In this document: positions 1 through 8,033 of the stretch, one piece after another
How the letters are laid out: the number at the start of each line of letters is the position of its first letter
Numbering within the stretch: the first letter of the stretch is position 1
Source: Bacteroidales bacterium
GTDB lineage: Bacteria > Bacteroidota > Bacteroidia > Bacteroidales > Muribaculaceae
DNA: 64,000 bases
Assembly: GCA_004557825.1 (NCBI GenBank)
Contig: SFFL01000007.1
Location: 1-64,000, forward strand
Direction: 5' to 3'
Program-made: the position numbers and the translations under genes
Notes under the pieces: generated by a model
Database searches by the model: none
Seen by the model: the letters and a program-made list of their open reading frames with translations, nothing else
What the model was told of the DNA's origin: nothing

Positions 1-59
1 TTACTACTTTTACTCATGGTTATTCATGGATTGTTTGGCGACACCAAAATAACCATTTG

Positions 60-95
60 GGGCTGACTCCTGCAAATGGAATCAGCCCTTTTTTC
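60..95 (+). terminator. Rho-independent terminator of a gene upstream of the window
   Basis: An 11-bp stem with one mismatch (60-70 against 78-88) encloses a 7-nt loop and is followed by six T on the plus strand. No gene precedes it in the window, so it probably ends a plus-strand gene lying to the left. The rest of 1-274 shows nothing convincing. Confidence 0.75.
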
Positions 96-274
96 AAATA
101 TCACCTAAAGTTTAGCGGACAGTAATAATTTTATTATTGCTGTCCTCAATTTTTATCGGACAGCAATATTTTTTGATATTCTGAGTTGTCAGGTTTAAAA
201 AACAACGGCGCAGCACCGGGGGCCGGGCTGCGCCGTAATCCAAGTTGGGATAGCTATGTGTTAGTGGATGACGA

Positions 275-673
275 TTATTTTACGCGGGCAAACACGGTGG
301 TGGTAGCTCCGTCTTCGTCAATAGTTGTCCAGATGGCAACGTCGCCTTTAACGGTAACGGTGGCTACGAGATTCAGGGGTTCGTCGGGATATTCGACGTC
401 AACCATATTTACAACAACAGTAGCGCCTTTGGAGAGGTCGCCGTTTGCCTGCCATGTGCCGGTGTAGTTGTCGGTATATCCATCGTAAACCTCGTTAAGA
501 GCCAGAGTGCCGTTGCTGTTGAAGGTGGCGGTGATTACGGTGCCTTCGTCGACTGCGGTCCAGGTGCCTACGAGGCTGTTGTCGGTAGCGTCGTCATCGT
601 CGCCGCAGGAGGGGAGGGTGAGTGAGAGTGTTGCGAAAAGTGCAACCATCAGAAGTTTGAAATACTTTTTCAT
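275..673 (-). CDS. Small secreted lipoprotein, lipocalin-like beta domain
   Basis: This 132-residue protein starts with a lipoprotein signal peptide (MKKYFK, hydrophobic stretch, then a Cys at residue 23 in a TLPSC lipobox followed by an Asp run). An Asp-rich segment after the Cys is common in Bacteroidetes lipoproteins. The mature part contains a LVGTW motif and alternating hydrophobic residues, which suggests a small beta barrel like the lipocalin-like domains frequent in this phylum; that assignment is inference. It lies 50 bases downstream of galM on the same strand, so it could be the last gene of that operon or have its own promoter. No ligand or function can be read from the sequence. 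Confidence 0.7.
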   Translation of the reverse strand: MKKYFKLLMVALFATLSLTLPSCGDDDDATDNSLVGTWTAVDEGTVITATFNSNGTLALNEVYDGYTDNYTGTWQANGDLSKGATVVVNMVDVEYPDEPLNLVATVTVKGDVAIWTTIDEDGATTTVFARVK

Positions 674-723
674 TGTGATGTGAAAAATTAGGGACGATAT
701 AGATTTTTTGGAACTTGGATTTT

Positions 724-1893
724 TTACTTAGTGGTGGAGAAGGAGAAGACTATCGAGCGGCGGTAAGGCTTCTCGGGGGTGAGCAGCTGCGAGGGGAAAC
801 CGGGCTTGTTGGGGGCGTCGGGGCAACCCTGGCACTCCATAGCCACAGCGCAGTAGTCGGCGTATGTGGCGCCTTCTTTTCCTTCGGGGCATCCGCTTAC
901 CCAGTTGCCGCCGTAGACCTGCACAGCGGGCTGGTCGGTAGCTACGGTGAGCACGCGGCCTGAGGGAACATCGGTGAGAGTGGCCACTACGGGAAGTTTG
1001 CGTCCGTCGGGAGTGTTTATAGTGGCAGTGGCCTCAGCTACCGCATCCTGGCCGGGCAGCGCTGTAGTGTCGGCAATCCAGCAGTTGTCGTAGCCCTTGC
1101 CGAAGCGGATGGCATCGAAGTCGGTGATGAGTGTTTCGGTGGAAGGTTCGGCATCTTTTGGAAAAATGCGCTCGCCCACGGCTACCTGTTTGCGGAAATC
1201 CATAGGAGTGCCTTCAACCGATGCGACTTCGCCGGTGGGGATGAGGGTGTCGTCGGTGGGAAGCCAGCGCGAGCAGTTGAGCTGAAGCAGCTGGTCCATA
1301 GCGCGGCGCGCACCTGCATTGTGACCGCCCAGATTGAAGTAGGAGTGGTTGGTGAGGTTGATTACAGTGGGTGCATCAGATGTAGCCTCATAGTCGATGA
1401 CAATCTTGTTGTCGTCGGTAAGTGTGTATGTCACAGAGGCTTCGACATTGCCGGGATAGCCGGCGTCGCCGTCGGGACTTTTGATAGTGAACTTCACCGA
1501 CTGCTCGCCCACAACGGCGAAATCCCAGATACGGTTCTGATACCCTTCCGGGCCGCCGTGGAGGTGATTGGGGCCATTATTGATAGGGAGCTTGTATGTC
1601 TTGCCGTTGAGTGTGAACAGACCCTTGGCGATGCGGTTGGCGTAGCGGCCGGGAGTCTTGCCGGCGCAGGGACCGTCGGCATTATATGAAGCCGGACTCA
1701 TATAACCGATCACCACGTCGGCGAGTTTGCCGTCGCGGTCGGGCACACGCATAGCGGCGATGCCGGCACCGAGGGTGCAGAGAGTCATAGAGGCTCCGGT
1801 GTTGTTGCGCACAGTGATAAGGCCAAGGCCTGATTCTTTATTTACAAAAACGCAAATGTTGCCGATAGGGCAGTTGCTGATTGAGGGTTCCAC
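724..1893 (-). CDS. galM: Aldose 1-epimerase (mutarotase)
   Basis: The 389-residue product fits galactose mutarotases, which interconvert alpha and beta anomers of aldoses and feed the Leloir pathway. Visible family motifs are GRYANRI for substrate contact, NHLHGG carrying a catalytic His, NLTNHSYFNL with the second conserved His, and AMECQGCPDAPN with the catalytic Glu near the C-terminus. No signal peptide is evident, so it should be cytoplasmic, although some Bacteroidetes homologues are exported. It starts 12 bases after the lysC stop, suggesting cotranscription with ftsE and lysC. The pairing of a mutarotase with aspartokinase has no obvious metabolic logic. Confidence 0.93.
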   Translation of the reverse strand: MEPSISNCPIGNICVFVNKESGLGLITVRNNTGASMTLCTLGAGIAAMRVPDRDGKLADVVIGYMSPASYNADGPCAGKTPGRYANRIAKGLFTLNGKTYKLPINNGPNHLHGGPEGYQNRIWDFAVVGEQSVKFTIKSPDGDAGYPGNVEASVTYTLTDDNKIVIDYEATSDAPTVINLTNHSYFNLGGHNAGARRAMDQLLQLNCSRWLPTDDTLIPTGEVASVEGTPMDFRKQVAVGERIFPKDAEPSTETLITDFDAIRFGKGYDNCWIADTTALPGQDAVAEATATINTPDGRKLPVVATLTDVPSGRVLTVATDQPAVQVYGGNWVSGCPEGKEGATYADYCAVAMECQGCPDAPNKPGFPSQLLTPEKPYRRSIVFSFSTTK

Positions 1894-1905
1894 GATAAAA
1901 GTATT

Positions 1906-3240
1906 TTAAGGGTTAGAGGGTTGACAGTTGGAGAACAGATGCTTCTGCAAAGCGCGGAGCGCCGGGATTTTATCCTCTTTGCTCACGAGGAAAGAGATAT
2001 TGTTGTTGCTTCCGCCATAGGAAATCATGCGCACGGGGATGTCGCGCAGGGCGTCGATGGCGGCGGCTTCGTAGCCTCGGTTGTGCCAGTCGAGGTCGCC
2101 TACCACGCAGATAATCACCATATCGCGGTCGATGCTGACGGTGCCGATTTCCTTCAGTTCGTCGACGATATGCTCCAGCTTCAGCGGATTGTCGATGGTG
2201 ATGGATACACCCACTTCGCTGGTGGCAATCATATCTATGGGGCGGTTGTAGTTGTCGAAGATTTCAAACACGCGGTGCATAAAGCTCGAAGCGAGCATCA
2301 TACGCGACGATTTGATTTTGATGGCGATAATGTCGTCCTTGGCGGCCACAGCCTTGATGGTGTGGGCGGTCTCGGTGTTGTAGATCAGAGTGCCGTGGGC
2401 CTCCGGCTCCATAGTGTTGAGCAAGCGCACCGGTATGTTGTTGACCTTGGCGGGGAGCACACAGGTGGGGTGCAGAATTTTCGCACCGAAATAGGCCAGC
2501 TCGGCCGCTTCGTCGAAATGCAGCTCTGCTACCGGGGAGGTGTTTTCCACGTAGCGGGGGTCGTTGTTGTGCATACCGTCGATGTCGGTCCAGATTTCAA
2601 TCTCTTTGGCATTTATGGCTGCGCCGAGAATCGAGGCGGTGAGGTCGGAACCGCCGCGGCGCAGATTGTCGGTGGCGCCGTAGGCATTGCGGCAGATGTA
2701 GCCCTGTGTGATGTAGAGGTCGGCGTCGGGGTATTCATCGAGGAGCGCTGTGAGGTGCTCGGTGATGAAGTCCATATCGGCTTCGCCATTCTTGTCGGTC
2801 TTCATAAATTCGAGAGCCGGCAGGAAGGCCGAGTGCACACCCTGCTGCAGCAGGTAGAGGTGCATCAGCTTGGTGGAGAGCAGCTCGCCCTGGGCGAGAA
2901 TCTCCTTCTCTTCGAATTCAGTGAAACTGTCGCGGGCGAGAGAGCGCAGCAGCGAGAACACTGCGTCGACTTCGCCGTCGGCCTCCATTCGGAAATCCAC
3001 ATCGCTGAAGAGCACCGCCACTACGCGGCGGTAGTTGCGCTCCAGCTCGTTGATGATTTCTTTGGCGCCGTTGATGTTGTGCTTATAGAGATATTCGCCG
3101 ATTTCTACAAGGGTGTTGGTGGTGCCGGCCATAGCGGAAAGCACCACGATGTTGCGGCCTCGGGCCGTGATGAGTTCGGCCACGTTGCGGATTCGCTCGG
3201 GCGAGCCGACCGAAGTGCCGCCGAATTTCAGAACTTTCAT
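1906..3240 (-). CDS. lysC: Aspartate kinase
   Basis: This is a monofunctional aspartokinase of 444 residues, making aspartyl phosphate, the first step toward lysine, threonine and methionine. The N-terminus MKVLKFGGTSVG is the hallmark phosphate-binding motif, and RRGGSDLTAS and WTDIDG are further kinase motifs. The last 150 residues contain two ACT-like regulatory segments, for example SEVGVSITID. The frame stays open 22 codons further upstream, but the ATG at 3240 puts KFGGTS at the usual place. That ATG overlaps the stop of the upstream FtsE-like gene in an ATGA, which indicates translational coupling. There is no homoserine dehydrogenase domain. Confidence 0.95.
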   Translation of the reverse strand: MKVLKFGGTSVGSPERIRNVAELITARGRNIVVLSAMAGTTNTLVEIGEYLYKHNINGAKEIINELERNYRRVVAVLFSDVDFRMEADGEVDAVFSLLRSLARDSFTEFEEKEILAQGELLSTKLMHLYLLQQGVHSAFLPALEFMKTDKNGEADMDFITEHLTALLDEYPDADLYITQGYICRNAYGATDNLRRGGSDLTASILGAAINAKEIEIWTDIDGMHNNDPRYVENTSPVAELHFDEAAELAYFGAKILHPTCVLPAKVNNIPVRLLNTMEPEAHGTLIYNTETAHTIKAVAAKDDIIAIKIKSSRMMLASSFMHRVFEIFDNYNRPIDMIATSEVGVSITIDNPLKLEHIVDELKEIGTVSIDRDMVIICVVGDLDWHNRGYEAAAIDALRDIPVRMISYGGSNNNISFLVSKEDKIPALRALQKHLFSNCQPSNP

Positions 3241-3938
3241 TTGTCGGAGGAAATGTTTTGCGGAGCCTGCGAGGCGTTGCAGTCGATGAGCTGCTTGTTT
3301 TCGCATCGCAGCACTCTTGCGGGATTTTGCTCCACGAGTTGCATATTGTGAGTGGCCATAAGCACAGCGGTGCCCTGACGGGAAATTTCGCGCAGATGGT
3401 CGACAATCTGCTGGCCGGTCTCCGGGTCGAGATTGCCGGTAGGCTCGTCGGCGAGAATCAGCCGGGGCTTGTTGAGCAGGGCGCGGGCAATGACTATGCG
3501 CTGCTGCTCGCCACCAGAAAGCTCGTGAGGCATCTTGTAACTCTTGTTGTTCATCCCCACCTGCTTGAGCACCTGCTCGATGCGGTCGTCGATTTCCACT
3601 TTGTCGCGCCAGCCGGTGGCTTCGAGCACGAAGCGCAGATTGTCGTAGACGGTGCGGTCGGTGAGTAGCTGGAAATCCTGAAATACTATGCCTATACCTC
3701 TGCGCAGAAAGGGGATGTCGCGGCGGCGGATACCGACAAGCTGTGTGCCCAGGGCAGTGGCTTCGCCGGTAAAGAGCGGAATCTCGGCATATATCGATTT
3801 CATCAGGCTCGATTTGCCTGATCCCACACGGCCGATGAGGTAGGCAAATTCGCCCTCCTCCAGCGAGAAGGTGACGTGCTTGAGCACCACCAGCTCCTTG
3901 CGGAGGATTTCAACATCGTGGTAATTGAGTATGCTCAT
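3237..3938 (-). CDS. ftsE: FtsE-like ABC ATPase
   Basis: This 233-residue single-domain ABC ATPase has Walker A GRVGSGKS at residues 36-43, the signature LSGGEQQR at 140-147 and Walker B ILADEP at 161-166, followed by TGNLDP and a switch His in MATHN. The sequence resembles FtsE, which with membrane partner FtsX activates peptidoglycan hydrolases at the septum. No ftsX lies beside it here, so either the partner is elsewhere or the name overstates the role. It is the first gene of a packed group and overlaps lysC by four bases. On the minus strand a TAATTTTG box is present at 3998-4005, but I found no matching -33 element. Confidence 0.85.
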   Translation of the reverse strand: MSILNYHDVEILRKELVVLKHVTFSLEEGEFAYLIGRVGSGKSSLMKSIYAEIPLFTGEATALGTQLVGIRRRDIPFLRRGIGIVFQDFQLLTDRTVYDNLRFVLEATGWRDKVEIDDRIEQVLKQVGMNNKSYKMPHELSGGEQQRIVIARALLNKPRLILADEPTGNLDPETGQQIVDHLREISRQGTAVLMATHNMQLVEQNPARVLRCENKQLIDCNASQAPQNISSDK

Positions 3939-4078
3939 TTATGAAAAATGCGGGTAAAACAAGAGGTTCACCTGCGCGTGTGCGCGGCAATTTTGTGCAA
4001 AATTACACCATATATAATTGATGTAGGGGGTGGAAAATCAAAATTAACATTATTTTAACACTTTTGCCGTTTTGGCTA

Positions 4079-4109
4079 TTGTGGAGTAAATATTTTCGCA
4101 GTAATTTTG
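4079..4109 (+). promoter_or_regulatory. Bacteroidetes-type promoter of tig
   Basis: TTG at 4079-4081, 20 bases, then TAATTTTG at 4102-4109 match the primary sigma promoter of Bacteroidetes. Predicted transcription starts about 45 bases before the tig ATG. Confidence 0.7.
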
Positions 4110-4160
4110 CAGTTTGAAAAATGATATAACAAATAACATAATATATCCCGACACTACAAA

Positions 4161-5522
4161 ATGCAAGTCACACTCGAAAAAACAAAAGACCTCGACGCGA
4201 CCATTAAGGTTGAAGTAGTGGAAGCCGATTACGCAAAGCAGGTTGACAACGACCTTCGCGAGCTCGGCCGTACACGCCAGATTCCCGGCTTCCGCAAGGG
4301 CCATGTTTCCATCGATCACCTCCGCCGCCTCTTCGGCCGCGACGTAAAGAGCCACGTGCTCAACGATATGGTGTTCAAGAACGTAATAGATTATCTTCGT
4401 GAAAATAAGATAGATATTCTCGGCGAACCCCTTCCCAAAAAGGTTGAGGAAATCGACCTCAAGCAGAAGGACTACACCTTTGAATATGAGGTAGGTCTGG
4501 CACCTGAATTTGAAGTTGAGGTGAACAAGGACATCACCGTGCCTTACTACACCATCGCCGTGAGCGACGAGATGGTAAAGGAGCAGGATGCTTCGCTGCG
4601 CAACCGCTTCGGCTCACAGGAGCCGGGCGACACTGTCGACGCCACCGCTCTGGTCAAGGGCGCCATTATGGAGCTTGATGCCGAGGGCAAAGTTGTCACC
4701 ACTGAGAACGCTATCCAGGTAATCAACGGTATCGTATCGCCCCAGCACTTCGCCGACAAGGCTGAAGCCGACAAATTCCTGGGCAAGAAAGTAGGCGACA
4801 AGGTGGTCTTCAATCCCGCTAAAGCCGAAGGCTCGAATATGGCAGCTCTGGCTTCGATGCTCAATATCAGCAAGGAGCGCGCCGCTGAGGTTACCGCCGA
4901 CTTCGAGCTGGCTATCTCGGAAATCATCGTTCTGAAGCCCGCGGAACTTGGCGAAACCTACTACAAGGAAGTGTTCCCCGGCAAGGAAGTGAAGGATGAG
5001 AAGGAATACTTCGCAGCCCTCAATGAACTTATTGCCCGCGAGCTCGCTCCCAACAGCGACTACAAGTTCAACATCGATGCCCGCGACATCCTGGTTGAGA
5101 AGTTCGGCAACTTCGAGCTCCCCGCCGAATTCCTCAAGAAGTGGCTCGGTGCCCGCAACGACAAGATGACCGACGAAATGGCCGCCGACGAGTACAACAA
5201 GATGCTCCCCTCAATCAAGTGGGAACTTGTGAAGAACAAGATCGCTGAGAAGCAGGACATCAAGGTTACCGAAGATGATATGCTCGCTTTCGCAAAGCAG
5301 GTAGCTCTGCGCCAGTTCGCCCAGTACGGTATGCTCAATATGACCGACGACGTAATCACCGATTACGCAAAGCGTATGCTTGAGGATAAGAACTATGCCC
5401 GTCAGCTCTACGAGCAGGCAAGCGACACCAAGCTCTTCAACGCTATCCGCGCTCTGGTCACCATCGATCAGAAGACCGTAAGCCTCGACGAATTCAAGAA
5501 GCTCGTCAACGCTGAAGACTGA
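4161..5522 (+). CDS. tig: Trigger factor chaperone
   Basis: The 453-residue product is the ribosome-bound chaperone that meets nascent chains at the exit tunnel. The N-terminal domain carries the ribosome-docking motif GFRKG at residues 43-47, a variant of the usual GFRxGxxP. A degenerate FKBP-like middle segment (about 150-240) and a long helical C-terminal chaperone domain follow. The position ahead of clpP-clpX is the classical tig-clp order. Here the three are not one tight operon, because 297 bases with a repeat array and a separate promoter follow tig. The start is the first ATG after a good promoter, with no Shine-Dalgarno sequence, as is normal in this phylum. Confidence 0.95.
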   Translation: MQVTLEKTKDLDATIKVEVVEADYAKQVDNDLRELGRTRQIPGFRKGHVSIDHLRRLFGRDVKSHVLNDMVFKNVIDYLRENKIDILGEPLPKKVEEIDLKQKDYTFEYEVGLAPEFEVEVNKDITVPYYTIAVSDEMVKEQDASLRNRFGSQEPGDTVDATALVKGAIMELDAEGKVVTTENAIQVINGIVSPQHFADKAEADKFLGKKVGDKVVFNPAKAEGSNMAALASMLNISKERAAEVTADFELAISEIIVLKPAELGETYYKEVFPGKEVKDEKEYFAALNELIARELAPNSDYKFNIDARDILVEKFGNFELPAEFLKKWLGARNDKMTDEMAADEYNKMLPSIKWELVKNKIAEKQDIKVTEDDMLAFAKQVALRQFAQYGMLNMTDDVITDYAKRMLEDKNYARQLYEQASDTKLFNAIRALVTIDQKTVSLDEFKKLVNAED

Positions 5523-5574
5523 TTCCGGCCTTTCTGACCGCAAAGATACAGCCGCAATCCGGGAATTCACTCCG

Positions 5575-5666
5575 GGTTGCGGTTGCTTTATATAAAGGGT
5601 TGCAGCTACTCTCTTTGGAGGGTTGCGACTGCTCTATTTGGAGGGTTGCGGCTGCTCGGTACATAG
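5575..5666 (+). repeat. Four imperfect 23-bp tandem repeats
   Basis: Four units of exactly 23 bp run head to tail at 5575-5597, 5598-5620, 5621-5643 and 5644-5666. Each begins GGTTGC and most contain a GCTGCT or GCTACT core. The array sits between tig and the clpP promoter. The 11-base core GTTGCGACTGC recurs in the 27-bp duplication near 27.57 kb. Confidence 0.8.
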
Positions 5667-5714
5667 AATTGTGGAGAAATTGACAATATTGGAGAAATTT
5701 TTCACTGCCTATTG

Positions 5715-5744
5715 TTGAAATTAGAGAAAAATGTATTATCTTTG
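5715..5744 (+). promoter_or_regulatory. Bacteroidetes-type promoter of clpP-clpX
   Basis: TTG at 5715-5717, 19 bases, then TATCTTTG at 5737-5744. It lies about 75 bases before the clpP ATG and makes clpPX independent of tig. Confidence 0.7.
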
Positions 5745-5819
5745 AATTAGAATTGCGCGCGGCTCTGCGGAGCTGTAGCGGATTCCCTCTCTTCATCCTA
5801 ATTAAATTATAGAAATAAT

Positions 5820-6506
5820 ATGAATAACGATTTCCGCAATTATGCTGTCAAGCATCTGGGGATGAACTCTCTTGCGCTTGACCAGTACATTTCCGCCACT
5901 GATGCGGCTGTTCGTTCCAGCTATATCTCACCCACGATTATTGAGGAACGTCAGCTCAATGTAGCCCAGATGGATGTGTTCTCGCGTCTGATGATGGACC
6001 GCATCATCTTCCTGGGCACTGAAGTCAATGACTATACCGCCAATGTGATTCAGGCGCAGCTGCTCTATCTCGATTCGTCGGATCCGGGCAAGGATGTGTC
6101 GATTTATATCAATTCGCCCGGCGGTTCGGTTTATGCCGGTCTTGGTATTTACGACACTATGCAGTACATCTCCTCCGATGTAGCCACAATCTGCACCGGT
6201 ATGGCCGCCTCGATGGCTGCCGTGCTCCTGGTGAGCGGCACCACAGGCAAGCGCTTCGCTCTGAAGCACTCCCGTGTGATGATTCATCAGCCGATGGGTG
6301 GCGCACAGGGTCAGGCTTCCGATATCGAAATCACAGCCCGCGAGATTCTCAAGCTTAAGCAAGAGCTGTATCAGATTATCGCCGACCATTCCGGTCAGCC
6401 GCTTGAAAAAGTGGAGCGCGACAGCGACCGTGATTACTGGATGACTGCCGAGGAGGCCAAGGCTTACGGTATGATTGACGATGTGCTGGTGAAAGCGCGT
6501 CACTGA
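5820..6506 (+). CDS. clpP: ATP-dependent Clp protease proteolytic subunit
   Basis: ClpP forms the double-heptamer protease chamber fed by ClpX and ClpC, both of which are encoded in this window. The 228-residue protein has the triad Ser131 (in GMAASMA), His156 (in MIHQPMGG) and probably Asp205 (in DRDYW); the Ser-His and His-Asp spacings match those of E. coli ClpP. The first 35 residues form a propeptide-like extension before the conserved core at IEERQLNV. Eighteen bases separate it from clpX, indicating one operon, with its own promoter upstream. Confidence 0.97.
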   Translation: MNNDFRNYAVKHLGMNSLALDQYISATDAAVRSSYISPTIIEERQLNVAQMDVFSRLMMDRIIFLGTEVNDYTANVIQAQLLYLDSSDPGKDVSIYINSPGGSVYAGLGIYDTMQYISSDVATICTGMAASMAAVLLVSGTTGKRFALKHSRVMIHQPMGGAQGQASDIEITAREILKLKQELYQIIADHSGQPLEKVERDSDRDYWMTAEEAKAYGMIDDVLVKARH

Positions 6507-6524
6507 GTTTACTAATTCGCTAAA

Positions 6525-7859
6525 ATGGCAAAAAAAGTAAAAGAAGAACATTGTGCATTCTGCGGGCGCAGCGGCTCGGAATCGGAAGTGCTGATTCCGT
6601 CGGCCATTGCCCCCGGCATCTATATGTGCGCCGAGTGCGCCGATCAGATTCACGAAATCCTCTCCGAGTACCGCCACCAGGTGGGGGGAGGATCGAGTGC
6701 ATCGATGAAAGGGGCTGCCAACGGCGTTCCCGCTCTCGACAAGCTCCCCAAACCGAAAGAGATTTGTGCCTTTCTTGACCAGTATGTGATAGGGCAGGAG
6801 AGTGCCAAGCGCTATCTTTCGGTGGCTGTCTATAACCACTACAAGCGTCTGGCTCAGTATCAGAAAGATGCGGCCAAGAAAAAAAGCACCCGCTCGAAAA
6901 AAGAGGGCGAGAGTGCCGACGATGTGGAGATTGAAAAGAGCAACATCATCCTTGTAGGTCCTACCGGCACGGGTAAAACCCTCCTGGCCAAGACCATAGC
7001 AAAGATGCTTGAAGTGCCTTTCACCATTGTAGACGCCACGGTGCTTACCCAGGCCGGCTATGTGGGTGAAGACATTGAAAGTCTGCTCACACGCCTGCTG
7101 CAGGTGGCCGACTATGATGTGGAGCGTGCCCAGCGCGGCATCGTCTTCATCGACGAAATCGACAAAATCGCGCGCAAAGGCGACAACCCCTCCATCACCC
7201 GCGATGTGTCGGGCGAAGGTGTGCAGCAAGGCCTGCTGAAACTGCTCGAAGGATCGATTGTGAACGTGCCTCCGCAGGGTGGCCGCAAGCACCCCGAGCA
7301 GAAGATGATTCCGGTCGACACGAAGAACATTCTCTTTATCTGCGGCGGTGCCTTCGACGGCATCGAGCGCAAGATAGCCCAGCGCCTCAACACCCACGTT
7401 GTTGGCTACTCCACCGACGCATCGAAGGGGCGCATCGACCGCGACAATTATCTGGCCTATGTAGCGCCGCAGGATTTGAAGTCGTTTGGCCTCATCCCTG
7501 AAATCATCGGCCGTCTGCCTATCCTCACGCATCTCGATCCCCTCGACAGGGATGCGCTTCGCCGTGTGCTCACCGAGCCGAAAAATGCCATCACAAGGCA
7601 GTATGAGAAACTTTTTGAGATGGACGGTATGAAGCTCACCTTTACACCCGAAGCACTCGACCTGATTGTGGACAAGGCGATTGAGTATAAGCTTGGTGCC
7701 CGCGGCTTGCGAGCCATTGTGGAGACAGTGATGATCGATGCTATGTACGAAGCCCCCTCGGGCACCCGTAAAACATTCGACGTCACGGCCGACTACGTGC
7801 GCGAGAAACTTGAAAAATCGCATTTCGAGCTTAACAAAGACGCTGTAAAGGAAGCCTGA
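6525..7859 (+). CDS. clpX: ATP-dependent unfoldase ClpX
   Basis: ClpX recognises and unfolds tagged substrates and threads them into ClpP. This 444-residue protein has an N-terminal C4 zinc finger (Cys10, Cys13, Cys35, Cys38), Walker A GPTGTGKT at 145-152, pore loop GYVG at 178-181, and Walker B FIDE at 208-211. A Lys/Ser-rich segment at about 115-133 is inserted before the Walker A strand, as often seen in Bacteroidetes ClpX. The gene follows clpP closely. Confidence 0.97.
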   Translation: MAKKVKEEHCAFCGRSGSESEVLIPSAIAPGIYMCAECADQIHEILSEYRHQVGGGSSASMKGAANGVPALDKLPKPKEICAFLDQYVIGQESAKRYLSVAVYNHYKRLAQYQKDAAKKKSTRSKKEGESADDVEIEKSNIILVGPTGTGKTLLAKTIAKMLEVPFTIVDATVLTQAGYVGEDIESLLTRLLQVADYDVERAQRGIVFIDEIDKIARKGDNPSITRDVSGEGVQQGLLKLLEGSIVNVPPQGGRKHPEQKMIPVDTKNILFICGGAFDGIERKIAQRLNTHVVGYSTDASKGRIDRDNYLAYVAPQDLKSFGLIPEIIGRLPILTHLDPLDRDALRRVLTEPKNAITRQYEKLFEMDGMKLTFTPEALDLIVDKAIEYKLGARGLRAIVETVMIDAMYEAPSGTRKTFDVTADYVREKLEKSHFELNKDAVKEA

Positions 7860-7885
7860 CTCTCCCCGCCCACAGCTTCCTAAGC

Positions 7886-7990
7886 TCTGAACACTAAGCT
7901 CTTAGCTCTTAGAACTAAGAACTAAACTCTTAGCTCTTAGCACTTAGCACTAAGAACTAAACTCTAAGCTCTCAGCACTAAGAACTCTTC
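7886..7990 (+). repeat. CTTAG/CTAAG-rich intergenic repeat, copy 1
   Basis: This stretch between clpX and recQ is built almost only from words such as CTTAGCTCTTAG, ACTAAGAACTAA and CTAAGCTCT. Because CTTAG and CTAAG are reverse complements, many alternative hairpins are possible. Positions 7963-7987 are a perfect 25-bp inverted match to 23274-23298, and weaker similarity continues beyond it. Confidence 0.8.
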
Positions 7991-8033
7991 TCTCTCCCTC
8001 TTTCCTCCAATCTCTCTAACCTTTCCGATTCCC

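Noticed and set aside
3241..3306. 22-codon N-terminal extension of aspartokinase
   Set aside because: It lies inside ftsE in another frame and precedes the diagnostic KFGGTS start.
1921..3351. Open frame of 476 codons opposite lysC
   Set aside because: Shadow frame crossing the ftsE-lysC junction; composition typical of antisense to GC-rich Bacteroidales genes.
5575..5666. Possible CRISPR array
   Set aside because: Repeats are directly adjacent with no spacers and no cas gene is present; it is a plain tandem array.
5928..7823. Open frame of 631 codons on the minus strand opposite clpP and clpX
   Set aside because: It spans two unrelated sense genes and the spacer between them, a clear shadow effect.
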